A DNA stretch of 49,510 bases from Microvirga splendida (GTDB lineage: Bacteria > Pseudomonadota > Alphaproteobacteria > Rhizobiales > Beijerinckiaceae): positions 1 to 49,510 of the forward strand of contig NZ_JAELXT010000033.1 of assembly GCF_016427565.1 (NCBI RefSeq). Direction: 5' to 3'. A program made the translations under genes and the position numbers. Under the pieces are notes generated by a model. That model was not told the origin of the DNA. It searched no databases and was given only the letters and a program-made list of their open reading frames with translations. Below, piece by piece: positions 41,908-49,510 of the stretch. Each line of letters opens with the position of its first letter. Within the stretch, counting starts at the first letter, position 1.

Positions 41908-41984
41908 TGGCGCGGGCGACGGGGCTCGAACCCGCGACCTCCGGCGTGACAGGCCGGCACTCTAACCGACTGAGCTACGCCCGC
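41908..41984 (-). tRNA. tRNA-Asp(GTC)
   Basis: 77 nt with encoded CCA. The acceptor stem GCGGGCG pairs with CGCCCGC, and the discriminator is G. The D arm, the anticodon arm CCGGC-CTGTCAC-GCCGG (anticodon GTC) and the T loop TTCGAGC are all present. It reads leftward. A promoter lies at 42037-42065. Confidence 0.97.
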
Positions 41985-42036
41985 GCATTTCTCATCCATC
42001 GCGTGCCCGAGCGGGCGTTTCTCGCGATGGAGCGCG

Positions 42037-42065
42037 CTCGTACCGGTGATTGGGCGCGCTGTCAA
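42037..42065 (-). promoter_or_regulatory. Promoter of tRNA-Asp
   Basis: On the left-reading strand, TTGACA (42065-42060), 17 bases, then TACGAG (42042-42037). The start would lie near 42030, about 45 bases before the tRNA. Confidence 0.65.
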
Positions 42066-42131
42066 ATGATGTTTGGCTTATCCCCAGAAGCCCGGCGCCG
42101 TGGACAGGAAACGGCTCACTCGGATCAGGCA

Positions 42132-42356
42132 TCAGTCCCTGGTGCTGATCGAGAAGACCTCGTAGCCGGCGCCGTCGAGCACCCGCACGGCTTCGACGTC
42201 CAGGTCTCGGGATTGGGGCCGCCGTGCCAGGGAGAAGACCTTCAACGCCCGCTCCTTCGCCTTTTCGACGGAGTCGGTGCGAACCAGGATCCGGCGGATG
42301 ACGCCGCCGCCCGCCTCCTCGGAGGCGACGGATTCGATGCGATAAACTTCAACCAC
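42132..42356 (-). CDS. Small hypothetical protein
   Basis: 74 residues. It reads as a compact beta-alpha-beta protein (V-E-V-Y-R-I-E-S-V, then I-R-R-I-L-V-R-T-D-S-V-E-K-A-K-E-R-A). No signal, helix bundle or known family is seen. It starts 36 bases after the stop of the deformylase-like gene on the same strand, so the two may be co-transcribed. Confidence 0.6.
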   Translation of the reverse strand: MVEVYRIESVASEEAGGGVIRRILVRTDSVEKAKERALKVFSLARRPQSRDLDVEAVRVLDGAGYEVFSISTRD

Positions 42357-42391
42357 GTTTACAGAACTCCATCATCAGCGCGGCTCCACCG

Positions 42392-42895
42392 TCAGGCCCT
42401 GACGCGCTGGAGCTTGTCGAACCGCTTGATCAAACGGTCGCGCTTCAACTTGGACAGGCGATCGATCCAGAAGATGCCGTCGAGCTGGTCAATCTCGTGC
42501 TGGAGGCAGACAGCCATCAGGCCCTCCGCCTCCTCTTCATGCTCCAGGCCGTCGAGGCCTGTGTATCTCACCCGTACGCGGGCATGTCGCTCGATCTCGT
42601 CGGTGACGCCCGGCATGGAGACGCTTCCCTCCACATGCCGGATCATCTCGGGCGAGGACCAGACAATCTCCGGATTGACCGAAACGTGGGGCTCGGTGCC
42701 GCCCTCGAGTTGAATCACCACGAGCCGTCGGAGGACGCAGATATGGGGCGCCGTGATGCCGATGCCCGGAGCGGCATGCATGGTCTCGGCCAGGTCCCGC
42801 GCCAGCGTTCGCACCTCGTCGTCGATGCCGGGGATCGCTTCGGCCTTTTGGCGCAGGCGCGGATCGGGAAAGCGGATGATCGGACGAAGGGCCAC
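42392..42895 (-). CDS. Peptide-deformylase-like protein with altered metal site
   Basis: 167 residues, the length of bacterial peptide deformylase (PDF), and clearly homologous along the chain. PDF has three motifs: G-x-G-x-A-A-x-Q, E-G-C-x-S and H-E-x-x-H. Here they read GIGITAPH (44-51, Gln to His), E-G-S-V-S (89-93, metal-ligand Cys to Ser91) and H133-E-I-D-Q137 (second metal-ligand His to Gln). Two of three metal ligands are lost, so normal Fe2+/Zn2+ deformylase chemistry is unlikely. The housekeeping def must be elsewhere. The frame is intact, so it is probably a conserved paralogue with a new role and not a pseudogene. Confidence 0.82.
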   Translation of the reverse strand: MALRPIIRFPDPRLRQKAEAIPGIDDEVRTLARDLAETMHAAPGIGITAPHICVLRRLVVIQLEGGTEPHVSVNPEIVWSSPEMIRHVEGSVSMPGVTDEIERHARVRVRYTGLDGLEHEEEAEGLMAVCLQHEIDQLDGIFWIDRLSKLKRDRLIKRFDKLQRVRA

Positions 42896-42939
42896 GCGAT
42901 CTCTCTCTGGGACACAACCGATGGAGGGGACGTCTCGCG

Positions 42940-43335
42940 CTACTTGTAGCGGCCGCCGCGCTGAAGCACCTCGATCTTGTAGCCGTCAGGATCCTGCACG
43001 AAGAAGAACCGCGCCGGAGGCCTGCCCTCCAGCATCAGCTCCTTCAGCGGCGTCGGATTGAGGCCAAGGGATTCAAGGCGCGCATGCTCGGCATCGAGGT
43101 CATCCACCGAGAGGGCCAGGTGCCCGTAGCCGTCACCGATGGCATAAGGCTCCTGCCGTGCGTGATTGATCGTCAGCTCGAGCTCGAACTCGCTCTCGGC
43201 ATTGCTCAGATACACCAGCGTGAAGCCCTCGAACGCGAGACGCTCGGCCACCATGAGCCCGAAAGCCTTCTCATAGAAGCCAAGGGAGCGCTGCTCGTCC
43301 AGCACCCGGATCATGGAATGGATGGCTTTGGCCAT
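42940..43335 (-). CDS. gloA: Glyoxalase I-like VOC protein
   Basis: 131 residues from the ATG at 43335, the size of bacterial GloA. The metal ligands are His in A-I-H-S-M-I-R near residue 5, Glu in F-E-L-E-L near 56, His in Y-G-H-L-A-L near 74 and Glu in Y-K-I-E-V near 122. The full H-E-H-E set supports lactoylglutathione lyase activity on the methylglyoxal-glutathione adduct, in the cytoplasm. It is followed on the same strand by the deformylase-like gene. Confidence 0.82.
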   Translation of the reverse strand: MAKAIHSMIRVLDEQRSLGFYEKAFGLMVAERLAFEGFTLVYLSNAESEFELELTINHARQEPYAIGDGYGHLALSVDDLDAEHARLESLGLNPTPLKELMLEGRPPARFFFVQDPDGYKIEVLQRGGRYK

Positions 43336-43469
43336 AGGGAGCACACCTTCTGCGTTGGCCGTCCGGCTCGCGCGCCTGGCCCAGGAGGACAATTCTGATC
43401 GGGGAGATAGCAGCGTCCTGAGCGGAACGGAAGGAAATCGGCTCCTGCCCTTCTCCGGTTCAACAAAAA

Positions 43470-43496
43470 GCCTTCCCCGGTGCGACCGGGGAAGGC
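43470..43496 (-). terminator. Left-facing intrinsic terminator
   Basis: A 12-bp stem (GCCTTCCCCGGT with ACCGGGGAAGGC) and a 3-base loop. Reading leftward it is followed by TTTTTGTT. It could end the PBP1A-43817 operon, about 320 bases beyond the last stop. Confidence 0.82.
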
Positions 43497-43757
43497 AAGT
43501 TCGGGAGGAAGAAACGCTGACTGCCGGGCTCCGACAACCACCGAGGCGGGAACGTGACGCGCGTGCGGCGTTCCACCACACCTGACCTGACGAAGCCGGC
43601 AACTCAGTCAGAGCCCCAATCGTGGCGCAATCAAGGAAATTTGATGCCCGCCAAGGTTCGAAAATGGGGAGTGCAAAGGAACCTTGAACAGGATCGGCGC
43701 TTGGTTCGGTACGGAGGCACCATTCCCCGCAACCCCTTGTCGCCTCCGCAGACTTAC

Positions 43758-43791
43758 AGCCCCGTTCAGCCTAGTTCGAACGGGGCTTTTT
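43758..43791 (+). terminator. Right-facing intrinsic terminator without a gene
   Basis: AGCCCCGTTC pairs with GAACGGGGCT around a 10-base loop and is followed by TTTTC. No protein gene upstream on this strand ends here, which hints at a small RNA. Confidence 0.75.
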
Positions 43792-43816
43792 CTGTTCTGA
43801 GACGGAAAAGCTCGAC

Positions 43817-44857
43817 TCACCGCCCGATCAGATCGGCAATGGCGCGGATGCGGTTGCGGACGTAGTCGGGAAGGCCGGCACTGATGGAATTGCCGGAATT
43901 GAACGAGCTCTTGCCCATGAGAACCTGCGCCGGGATGAGATTGCGCAGCACGGGAACGTTCTCGAACTCCTTCTTTCGCTCCAGCACGTCGGTCTCGACA
44001 GCCAGGGCCATGAAGACCGTCGCCACCGTTCTGTTCGGATCGGCAGGATGCTCCTGAAGGACTGCGAGCAGCTTTCCGAACTGCATCACCTGGTTCACGC
44101 TGAAGATCGTCTGCTGCAGCACGCCAGAGATGGGGGCATCCAGTGCCGTCAGCTTGGTGAGGACGGCCCGGTCGATCTCCTCGGGCGGCAGGACGCGGAT
44201 TTCAGTCTGGAACTCCATGAATTCCGAGATCTTCTTGCCGCCCTCCTCCAGCTTGTTGGCCAGGCGGATGCCGACCGGCAGCTTGCCCTCGAGCGGATAG
44301 CGGGATTCGATGCACAGGCTCGCCGGAGCCTCGCACCAACGGCGGTCCGGGTGGCGATTGTGGGCGCTCTGCGGATCCACCTGAGGGGCCGCCTGGTCCG
44401 CCGCGATGCGGCGATGCTTGATCGACGGGTCGATCTTTTCCAGCGTATCGAGGCGCGCGAAGCGAGCGAGGTCGACGGATCCGGGCGCCCTGTCGATCAG
44501 GAAGCGAGCCTCGACCACATACATGTGGAGTTTTTCGGTGTAGGATTTCGGGATCCCATGCACCGAGACCTTTATGGTGGGCTCCGCATAACCCGGATAG
44601 AGGCTGAGGAACTGCTTCTGCACGGGCCGCTCACGACTCCAATCCTCGAAGCGGATCAGGCTCGTCCCTGCATCGGTCAGCTTGTCGTCGCCGTGATCGC
44701 TGAACACGATGGTCCTCGGCTTCAGTTTCGCGGGAGCGACCGCAGTGACGGACGGGACCTCCTCGATGCGGAACTCCGCCGCTGCCGATCCTCCCACAGA
44801 GACGAAGAGAGCCGCAGTGGCGACCAGCGAACGCCTGACGAAAACCTGCAATATCAT
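43817..44857 (-). CDS. Periplasmic hypothetical protein co-transcribed with PBP1
   Basis: 346 residues with a signal peptide (residues 8-27, ending G-S-A-A-A). The mature part is a mixed fold with V-F-S-D-H-G-D-D-K-L near residue 50, and a C-terminal helical part (A-G-L-P-D-Y-V-R-N-R-I). No family is recognised. Its ATG shares a base with the stop of the penicillin-binding protein (TGATG), so the two are translationally coupled and it probably works in wall assembly. Confidence 0.7.
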   Translation of the reverse strand: MILQVFVRRSLVATAALFVSVGGSAAAEFRIEEVPSVTAVAPAKLKPRTIVFSDHGDDKLTDAGTSLIRFEDWSRERPVQKQFLSLYPGYAEPTIKVSVHGIPKSYTEKLHMYVVEARFLIDRAPGSVDLARFARLDTLEKIDPSIKHRRIAADQAAPQVDPQSAHNRHPDRRWCEAPASLCIESRYPLEGKLPVGIRLANKLEEGGKKISEFMEFQTEIRVLPPEEIDRAVLTKLTALDAPISGVLQQTIFSVNQVMQFGKLLAVLQEHPADPNRTVATVFMALAVETDVLERKKEFENVPVLRNLIPAQVLMGKSSFNSGNSISAGLPDYVRNRIRAIADLIGR

Positions 44858-47757
44858 CAGTAAACCTGTCCGTTGCGCCAGAAGTAATCCGGATCCACCC
44901 GCCTCGGCCTGCGGGGCGCCTCATCTTCCCACCACCAGCGGAAGCCGCGCTCCGGCTCGACGTGACGGCGTGCGGGAGGAGCATATTGGCGCGGGTCTTC
45001 GAGCCAACCGGGGCCCTGCGCGTAAGGCCCCTCCTCGTAATAGCCCGCACCTCCCCTGTCCTCCCCGTCGCTCCAGGGATCCGGGTTTCGGAACGCATAG
45101 GCCTCCGACTGCGGCACGAGGCGGAACTGCGTCTCGGCGAAGCGCCCAAACCAGTTCAGGCGGAAATGCTCCATGAACCCTTTCCGCCCATCCGTCAGCC
45201 GGTCGCCGGTGTTGAGATCGATCGGCAGGGCGATGAGCTGCTTGGCGGCCTGCGGTGACGGCGGGCTGAGCGGCGCCTTCGGCGCATGGTGCTCCCAGGC
45301 GGCCTGGAGGATGGACTGGAAGATGGGAGCCGCCACCTTGCCGCCCGTCTGGCCGCGCCCAAGCGTGCGGCGCTTGCCCTCCGCATTGTCATGCCCGACC
45401 CACACGGCGATGGTGACGTCGTTGGTGAAGCCGACGAACCAGGCATCGTTCTCGTTGTCCGACGTTCCGGTCTTGCCGCCGGCATAGGGGGAGAGCGCTT
45501 TCAGGGAGCGGGCCGTGCCGCGCTCAAGAACGCCCTGCAGCATGCTCTTCAACTGATAGAAGGCAGCGGCATCGGCGGAGCCCAGCCGGGTCAGCGGACG
45601 CGCCTTGCGGCCGTAGACGATCCGTCCATTCTGCTCCACCGCCTCGATGGCATGGGGCACCGGCATGGCGCCCTCGTTGGCGACGGCCGCATAGAACGCC
45701 GCGAGATCGAGCATGCGAACGGGCTGCGCACCAAGCACGAACGGGTAATGCGGCGTGCATTCCAGATAGAGCTGCGCCTCGAGGGCGAGTTCGCAGACCC
45801 GGTTCAGGCTCTCTTCCGGTGAGGGCTCGATGGCGCCATCGAGCAGGCGCGCCGTGACGAGGTTCTTCGAGTTTTCGAGCGCCCTGCGCAAGGTCATGAT
45901 GCCCGAGCGGCCGCCGTCGAAATTCTTCGGGCTCCAGTAATCTCCAGCCCGTGCATGGGCGTCGCCACCCACGGGAGGCAGCGTCAGGGGAGCGTCCCAG
46001 ATCAGCGTGTTGGGCTGCAACCCCTTCGACAGGGCCGCGAGATAGGTGAGCGGCTTGAAGGCGGAGCCCGGCTGCCGGTGAGACTGCGTCGTCCGGTTCA
46101 GCTGGCTCAGGGGATAGGCGAACCCGCCCGTCATGGCGAGGATGCGGCCGGTCCTGTTCTCCAGGACGACGGCACTGCCCTGCACCGAGGGCGGTGTCCT
46201 CAGTTCGGCACGGACCGCTCCCTTGCCCTTCTGCTCGACGACCCGAACCCGCACCACATCATGGACCTTGAGTTCCCGGCGAGCCGCCTCCCAGGCGTTC
46301 AGCGGCAGGACGCGCCCATCCGCCAACCCCACCCGCAGGATGTTCGCTCCCGTCTTGCGATTCCTGCCCTTCTCGATCACCACGACGGCGGGCCAGTGCA
46401 CGTCGTAGAGCGGCAGGCGTACTGCCTTGAGAGCACGTTGCCACACCGGGGCCTTATCATCCGGATCCTTGCTGGCCTCGAGCGTCTTCACCGCCTCGGC
46501 GATATTGGCTTCGGGCCCCTGGTAGCGCTGCCGCCCGATGCTGAGTTCGTAGCGGGCGAGGCCCTCTTGGAGAGCAGCCTCCGTCTCCCGCTGCAGGGCC
46601 GCGTTGATGGTCGTACGCACCGCATAGCCGCCGGCCGTGAGACTCTCGATATCGGCGAGCGTGCGGGCGTCGCGGCTGACGTGATCGACGAAGTGGAAAC
46701 CCGTCGTGCGTCGCGTCCGCTCGTAAGGCACCCGGCGCGGCAGCGAGGCGATTGCTTGCTGCACCTGATCGGGCTTCAGAAAACCGTCCTCCTGCATGCG
46801 GCTCAGCACATAGGCCATCCGCTCCTGGGCGCGCTCAGGCTTCGTGTCGGGATTGTAGTAGTTCGGCCCCTTGGCCAGTCCGGCGAGAAGAGCCCCCTCG
46901 GCGACGGACAGCGCCTTGGCGCTTTTCCCGAAATAGCTCTGCGCGGCCATCTCGATGCCCCAGGAGGAGCGGCCGAGATAGATCGAATTGAGATAGATCT
47001 CGAGGATCTCCGCCTTGCTCAGCACGCGCTCGATGCGCGAGGCCACGATCATCTCCCGCATCTTGCGGTCATACGTGACGTCGTCGCCCACGAGCAGGTT
47101 CTTCGCCACCTGCTGGGTGATGGTGGAGCCTCCGGCAGGACGCCCCGGATTGGCCATGTTGCTCATGAAGGCGCGGATCACGCCGCGCTCGTCGATACCC
47201 TGGTGCTGGTGAAAGCGCTTGTCCTCCGCCGAGACGAAGGCCTGCTGCACGCTCTTGGGAATATCGGTCAATGGAACCCAGATGCGGCGGTGGTCGGGCT
47301 CGAAGACCTCGGCGAAACGCCTGCCGTTGCCATCCAGGATCACGCTGACGCCCGGCAGCCTCAACCCCTTCAGCTTCCCGGCATCGGGCAGCCCGGCCAC
47401 GGCGGCATTGTAGTAGGAGATCACTTCGCCGAGATCGACCGGCGGGGGCTCGACCGTCTCCCCCTTGCAGAACTGGCGGTAGCTCGCGTGCAGGTCGTTG
47501 AAGCTCAATCCTTGCAGAACCTTCAGATCCCCCGTGACGGCCTGCGGGTCGTCCATGGCGGTCGCGATGAGGTCGTCGAGATTGATGTCCTCGATGTCGA
47601 AGGCCCGGCGCATGTAGGTGCAGCCGCTCTTGAGGATCTCGGATACCTCGGCCTGATCCCGGGCGGGATCGAAGCTCGTCTTGACCGCCTCCGGGTCCAC
47701 GAGAACCTGGGTCAAGGTCAGGGCCGTTGCGAAAATCTTGACGAGGATTGCGCTCAT
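44857..47757 (-). CDS. Class A penicillin-binding protein (PBP1A family)
   Basis: 966 residues. One N-terminal membrane helix is followed by an unusual 100-residue spacer. The GT51 glycosyltransferase has E178-D-K-R-F-H-Q-H-Q-G, G-G-S-T-I-T-Q-Q and R-K-M-R-E motifs. The transpeptidase has S-A-F-K near residue 565, S-K-N, and K-T-G-T-S near 758. The tail is rich in Tyr, Arg, Pro and Gly. It polymerises lipid II and crosslinks peptidoglycan at the inner membrane. It is first in a two-gene operon with 43817-44857. Confidence 0.92.
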   Translation of the reverse strand: MSAILVKIFATALTLTQVLVDPEAVKTSFDPARDQAEVSEILKSGCTYMRRAFDIEDINLDDLIATAMDDPQAVTGDLKVLQGLSFNDLHASYRQFCKGETVEPPPVDLGEVISYYNAAVAGLPDAGKLKGLRLPGVSVILDGNGRRFAEVFEPDHRRIWVPLTDIPKSVQQAFVSAEDKRFHQHQGIDERGVIRAFMSNMANPGRPAGGSTITQQVAKNLLVGDDVTYDRKMREMIVASRIERVLSKAEILEIYLNSIYLGRSSWGIEMAAQSYFGKSAKALSVAEGALLAGLAKGPNYYNPDTKPERAQERMAYVLSRMQEDGFLKPDQVQQAIASLPRRVPYERTRRTTGFHFVDHVSRDARTLADIESLTAGGYAVRTTINAALQRETEAALQEGLARYELSIGRQRYQGPEANIAEAVKTLEASKDPDDKAPVWQRALKAVRLPLYDVHWPAVVVIEKGRNRKTGANILRVGLADGRVLPLNAWEAARRELKVHDVVRVRVVEQKGKGAVRAELRTPPSVQGSAVVLENRTGRILAMTGGFAYPLSQLNRTTQSHRQPGSAFKPLTYLAALSKGLQPNTLIWDAPLTLPPVGGDAHARAGDYWSPKNFDGGRSGIMTLRRALENSKNLVTARLLDGAIEPSPEESLNRVCELALEAQLYLECTPHYPFVLGAQPVRMLDLAAFYAAVANEGAMPVPHAIEAVEQNGRIVYGRKARPLTRLGSADAAAFYQLKSMLQGVLERGTARSLKALSPYAGGKTGTSDNENDAWFVGFTNDVTIAVWVGHDNAEGKRRTLGRGQTGGKVAAPIFQSILQAAWEHHAPKAPLSPPSPQAAKQLIALPIDLNTGDRLTDGRKGFMEHFRLNWFGRFAETQFRLVPQSEAYAFRNPDPWSDGEDRGGAGYYEEGPYAQGPGWLEDPRQYAPPARRHVEPERGFRWWWEDEAPRRPRRVDPDYFWRNGQVY

Positions 47758-47981
47758 TCCGCCGCCATCATCGGATCATTCACCCCAAGAGAAGATCCAC
47801 CTCAAGAGAGGATCATGGGCCCGAACGATTTGTCCGCGCCCCGACTGCCGGAACGAACCCTGCCTGAGTCCGGATGAATGAAAGCCGACCATCGCGGCTG
47901 TTTTGGGACCGCCCATGTCAATGAAATGGGGCGGCCGAGCTTACATCCCAGAGGTAGCCGCAGGGGTCACGGCAATGTGTC

Positions 47982-48740
47982 TCACCCGCGCCCGACGAAG
48001 GGCATATTGGTCGCCATGACGGTCATAGTGAGGACATTGGCATCGAGCGGCAGCCCGGCCATGTAGACCACCGCATCGGCCACGTGCTTGGCATCGATCC
48101 TGGGCTCCGGCGCCACGGTGCCGTTGGGCTGCAGCACGCCTTCCGCCATTTTCGCGGTCATGTCGGTTGCCGCATTGCCGATATCGATCTGGCCGCAGGC
48201 GATGTCATAGGGGCGGCCGTCGAGGGAGGTCGACTTGGTCAGTCCCAGGACGGCGTGCTTGGTGGCCGTATAGGGCGCGGAGAGCGGGCGCGGGGCATAG
48301 GCCGAGACCGAGCCGTTGTTGATGATCCGCCCGCCCCGCGGGTTCTGGTCCTTCATGATCCGGAAGGCCTCCTGCGTGCACAGGAAGGTTCCCGTGAGGT
48401 TCGTGTCCACCACCTTCTGCCATTGTTCGAAGGGGATCTCCTCCAGCGGAACGGCGGGTGAGCCAATGCCGGCATTGTTGACCAGAAGATCGAGCCTCCC
48501 GAAGGCCTGCTTGGCGGAGGCGAAAAGAGCCGCCACGGAGACTGGGTCCGTCACATCGGTCGGCACGATGAGGATCGCCCGGCCGTCTCCTCCGATGTCA
48601 CGCGCCGCGTCCTCGAGGGCTTCCCGGCGGCGCCCGGCCATCACAACGGAATAGCCGGCCGTCGCCAGCCCTGCACAGGTGGCCCTGCCCACGCCGGTGC
48701 CAGCCCCCGTCACGATCGCAATCCTGGAGCGTTCCGCCAT
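47982..48740 (-). CDS. SDR oxidoreductase
   Basis: 252 residues. Rossmann motif T-G-A-G-T-G-V-G near residue 11, N-N-A-G near 90, and the catalytic Y-T-A-T-K near 155. The ATG at 48740 was chosen over the one at 48743 because AGGAGG sits 5-6 bases before it. The substrate is unknown. It stands alone, upstream of a DUF1236 gene on the other strand. Confidence 0.87.
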   Translation of the reverse strand: MAERSRIAIVTGAGTGVGRATCAGLATAGYSVVMAGRRREALEDAARDIGGDGRAILIVPTDVTDPVSVAALFASAKQAFGRLDLLVNNAGIGSPAVPLEEIPFEQWQKVVDTNLTGTFLCTQEAFRIMKDQNPRGGRIINNGSVSAYAPRPLSAPYTATKHAVLGLTKSTSLDGRPYDIACGQIDIGNAATDMTAKMAEGVLQPNGTVAPEPRIDAKHVADAVVYMAGLPLDANVLTMTVMATNMPFVGRG

Positions 48741-48919
48741 CATGCCCTCCTTCATCCCTGGCCCGTCTGCCATGAGAGATGCATTCGGGAGCCCGGACGG
48801 CAAGGCGCAAGCGTCGCCCGCTCTCATCTTTCCCCAGCGATAAGGGCAGTCTCTGCAGCCTCAGGGAACCAGCCAAGCTGTCCCGCGTTCGCATGGTGCT
48901 AATCGGAAAGGAATCCGCC

Positions 48920-49327
48920 ATGCGTAATCACGTCCTAAGTTCGGCTGCCCTGTTGACCATCTTGGCTCTTCCCCTCGCCGCCTGCCAGAGCGGCACGACT
49001 GCGGGCGCCGCAGGCGGTGCCGTGACGGGTGCTATCGTCGGCGGGCCTGTCGGCGCCGTTGTCGGCGGTGTCGCCGGCGCGGCAGTGGGCGGAGTGCTCA
49101 CGGCCGAGGAATCGACCCGCGTCCGCAGCTATGCTGTCGCCGAGCGTCGCCCGTCGATCCGCGTCACGGAGGAGGTGGTCGTCGGCCAGCCTCTGCCGCC
49201 GCGTGTCAGGCTCTACTCCGTTCCGCCGACCGTCGGCCTGCGGAACAACTACAGCTATACGGTCGTGAACGATCAGACCGTGCTGGTCGATCCGCAGACC
49301 CGGACCGTGGTCCAGGTCGTCGACTGA
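48920..49327 (+). CDS. DUF1236 lipoprotein with glycine zipper
   Basis: 135 residues from the ATG at 48920. The signal ends with a lipobox (L-P-L-A-A-C), so the protein is probably lipidated. A glycine-zipper stretch (repeated G-x-x-x-G, residues 24-60) is followed by DUF1236, with P-L-P-P-R-V-R-L-Y near 92 and V-V-N-D-Q-T-V-L-V-D near 115. The glycine zipper suggests membrane insertion or oligomerisation. Function is unknown; the family is common in Hyphomicrobiales. Confidence 0.85.
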   Translation: MRNHVLSSAALLTILALPLAACQSGTTAGAAGGAVTGAIVGGPVGAVVGGVAGAAVGGVLTAEESTRVRSYAVAERRPSIRVTEEVVVGQPLPPRVRLYSVPPTVGLRNNYSYTVVNDQTVLVDPQTRTVVQVVD

Positions 49328-49350
49328 TCAGGCGGCATCTTCAGAAAACA

Positions 49351-49382
49351 GGAAAGGCGGCTCTTGCGGGCCGCCTTTTCCT
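49351..49382 (+). terminator. Terminator after the DUF1236 gene
   Basis: AAAGGCGGC/GCCGCCTTT stem around a TCTTGCG loop, ending in TTTTCC, 24 bases after the stop. Confidence 0.8.
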
Positions 49383-49406
49383 TTGTGCATGCGCTTCGTG
49401 AGCGGA

Positions 49407-49510
49407 TCAGTCGTCCATATCCAGGTGGGTCATCAGGATTTCGCGTTTCCCGGCGTGGTTTGCGGGACCGACGATGCCCTCCTGCTCCATGCGCTCCATG
49501 AGCGAGGCCG
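49407..49510 (-). CDS. ftsK: DNA translocase FtsK, C-terminal end (partial)
   Basis: The last 33 codons of a left-reading gene that begins beyond the window. They read A-S-L-M-E-R-M-E-Q-E-G-I-V-G-P-A-N, then G-K-R-E-I-L. This is the winged-helix gamma domain at the end of FtsK, which reads KOPS sequences and activates XerCD. Stop TGA at 49407-49409. The match is short but specific. Confidence 0.85.
   Translation of the reverse strand, partial: ASLMERMEQEGIVGPANHAGKREILMTHLDMDD

Larger units (their letters stand above)
43336..43816. other. Gap with two opposite terminators
   Basis: No convincing gene. It contains a left-facing terminator (43470-43496) and a right-facing one (43758-43791). 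Between them lies an 8-bp perfect stem (CAAGGTTC/GAACCTTG, near 43659-43689). The right-facing terminator has no upstream gene on its strand, so a short right-reading RNA is possible. The left-facing one lies beyond the end of the gene stopping at 43817. Confidence 0.4.

Noticed and set aside
43554..43865. 103-codon right-reading frame
   Set aside because: A strong terminator lies inside it, and composition is poor.
45955..47877. Long right-reading frame opposite PBP1A
   Set aside because: Shadow frame; the left-reading PBP motifs are decisive.

Overview
The window is high-GC DNA from an alphaproteobacterium, most likely a member of the Hyphomicrobiales near Methylobacteriaceae (Microvirga-like). 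This rests on family content (DUF2778, DUF882, DUF1236, PhoX, GcvA-type LysR, DUF6455 proteins), codon use and the style of the intergenic palindromes. It is inference from recognition, not from a database search. The last 100 bases hold the C-terminus of FtsK, so the right side is chromosomal core. The left third is accessory DNA.

Bases 1-5630 form a nickel/cobalt-type metal locus. A left-reading cluster (MFS transporter, His-rich secreted protein, HupE/UreJ protein, membrane-anchor protein, YqaA-like membrane protein, NiCoT/RcnA-like permease) diverges from a RcnR/CsoR-family repressor gene. A clear repressor operator lies between them. Downstream of the repressor lie a broken rcnA and a shortened second copy of the anchor protein. 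Bases 5690-7000 hold an isoprenylcysteine-methyltransferase-like protein, a DUF2867 protein and a possible mini membrane protein.

Bases 7238-16124 are a Tn7-like transposition module: a soluble FtsH-like AAA+ metalloprotease, TnsA, TnsB (interrupted by one in-frame amber codon), TnsC/TniB and TniQ, closed by a strong terminator. An AT-rich gene for a probable PD-(D/E)XK nuclease follows, with a perfect inverted repeat over its presumed promoter. It reads like a defence-type cargo gene. A decayed DUF1801 gene comes next.

Bases 18600-33000 are mostly ordinary chromosomal genes: hydrolase, HNH protein, LysR regulator, cupin, persulfide-dioxygenase-like protein, DUF2778 protein, alginate lyase, stress SDR, DUF6455 protein, pseudouridine catabolism (psuK-psuG), histone deacetylase-like protein and MYG1. 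A near-consensus promoter at 20321-20349 precedes about 240 bases that can fold extensively and hold no convincing gene; this is a candidate unannotated structured RNA.

Bases 32750-35104 form a copper/heavy-metal patch (HMA chaperone, DUF4396, DUF305, DUF411). It has two MerR/CueR-type promoters with 19-bp spacers but no regulator gene in the window. Bases 35145-49510 carry cell-envelope genes (L,D-transpeptidase, DUF882 peptidase, a class A penicillin-binding protein with a co-transcribed periplasmic protein), a membrane protein with a sigma-70 region-1.1-like domain, PhoX behind a candidate Pho box, tRNA-Asp, a peptide-deformylase-like protein that has lost metal ligands, a glyoxalase-family protein, an SDR, a DUF1236 lipoprotein and the end of ftsK.
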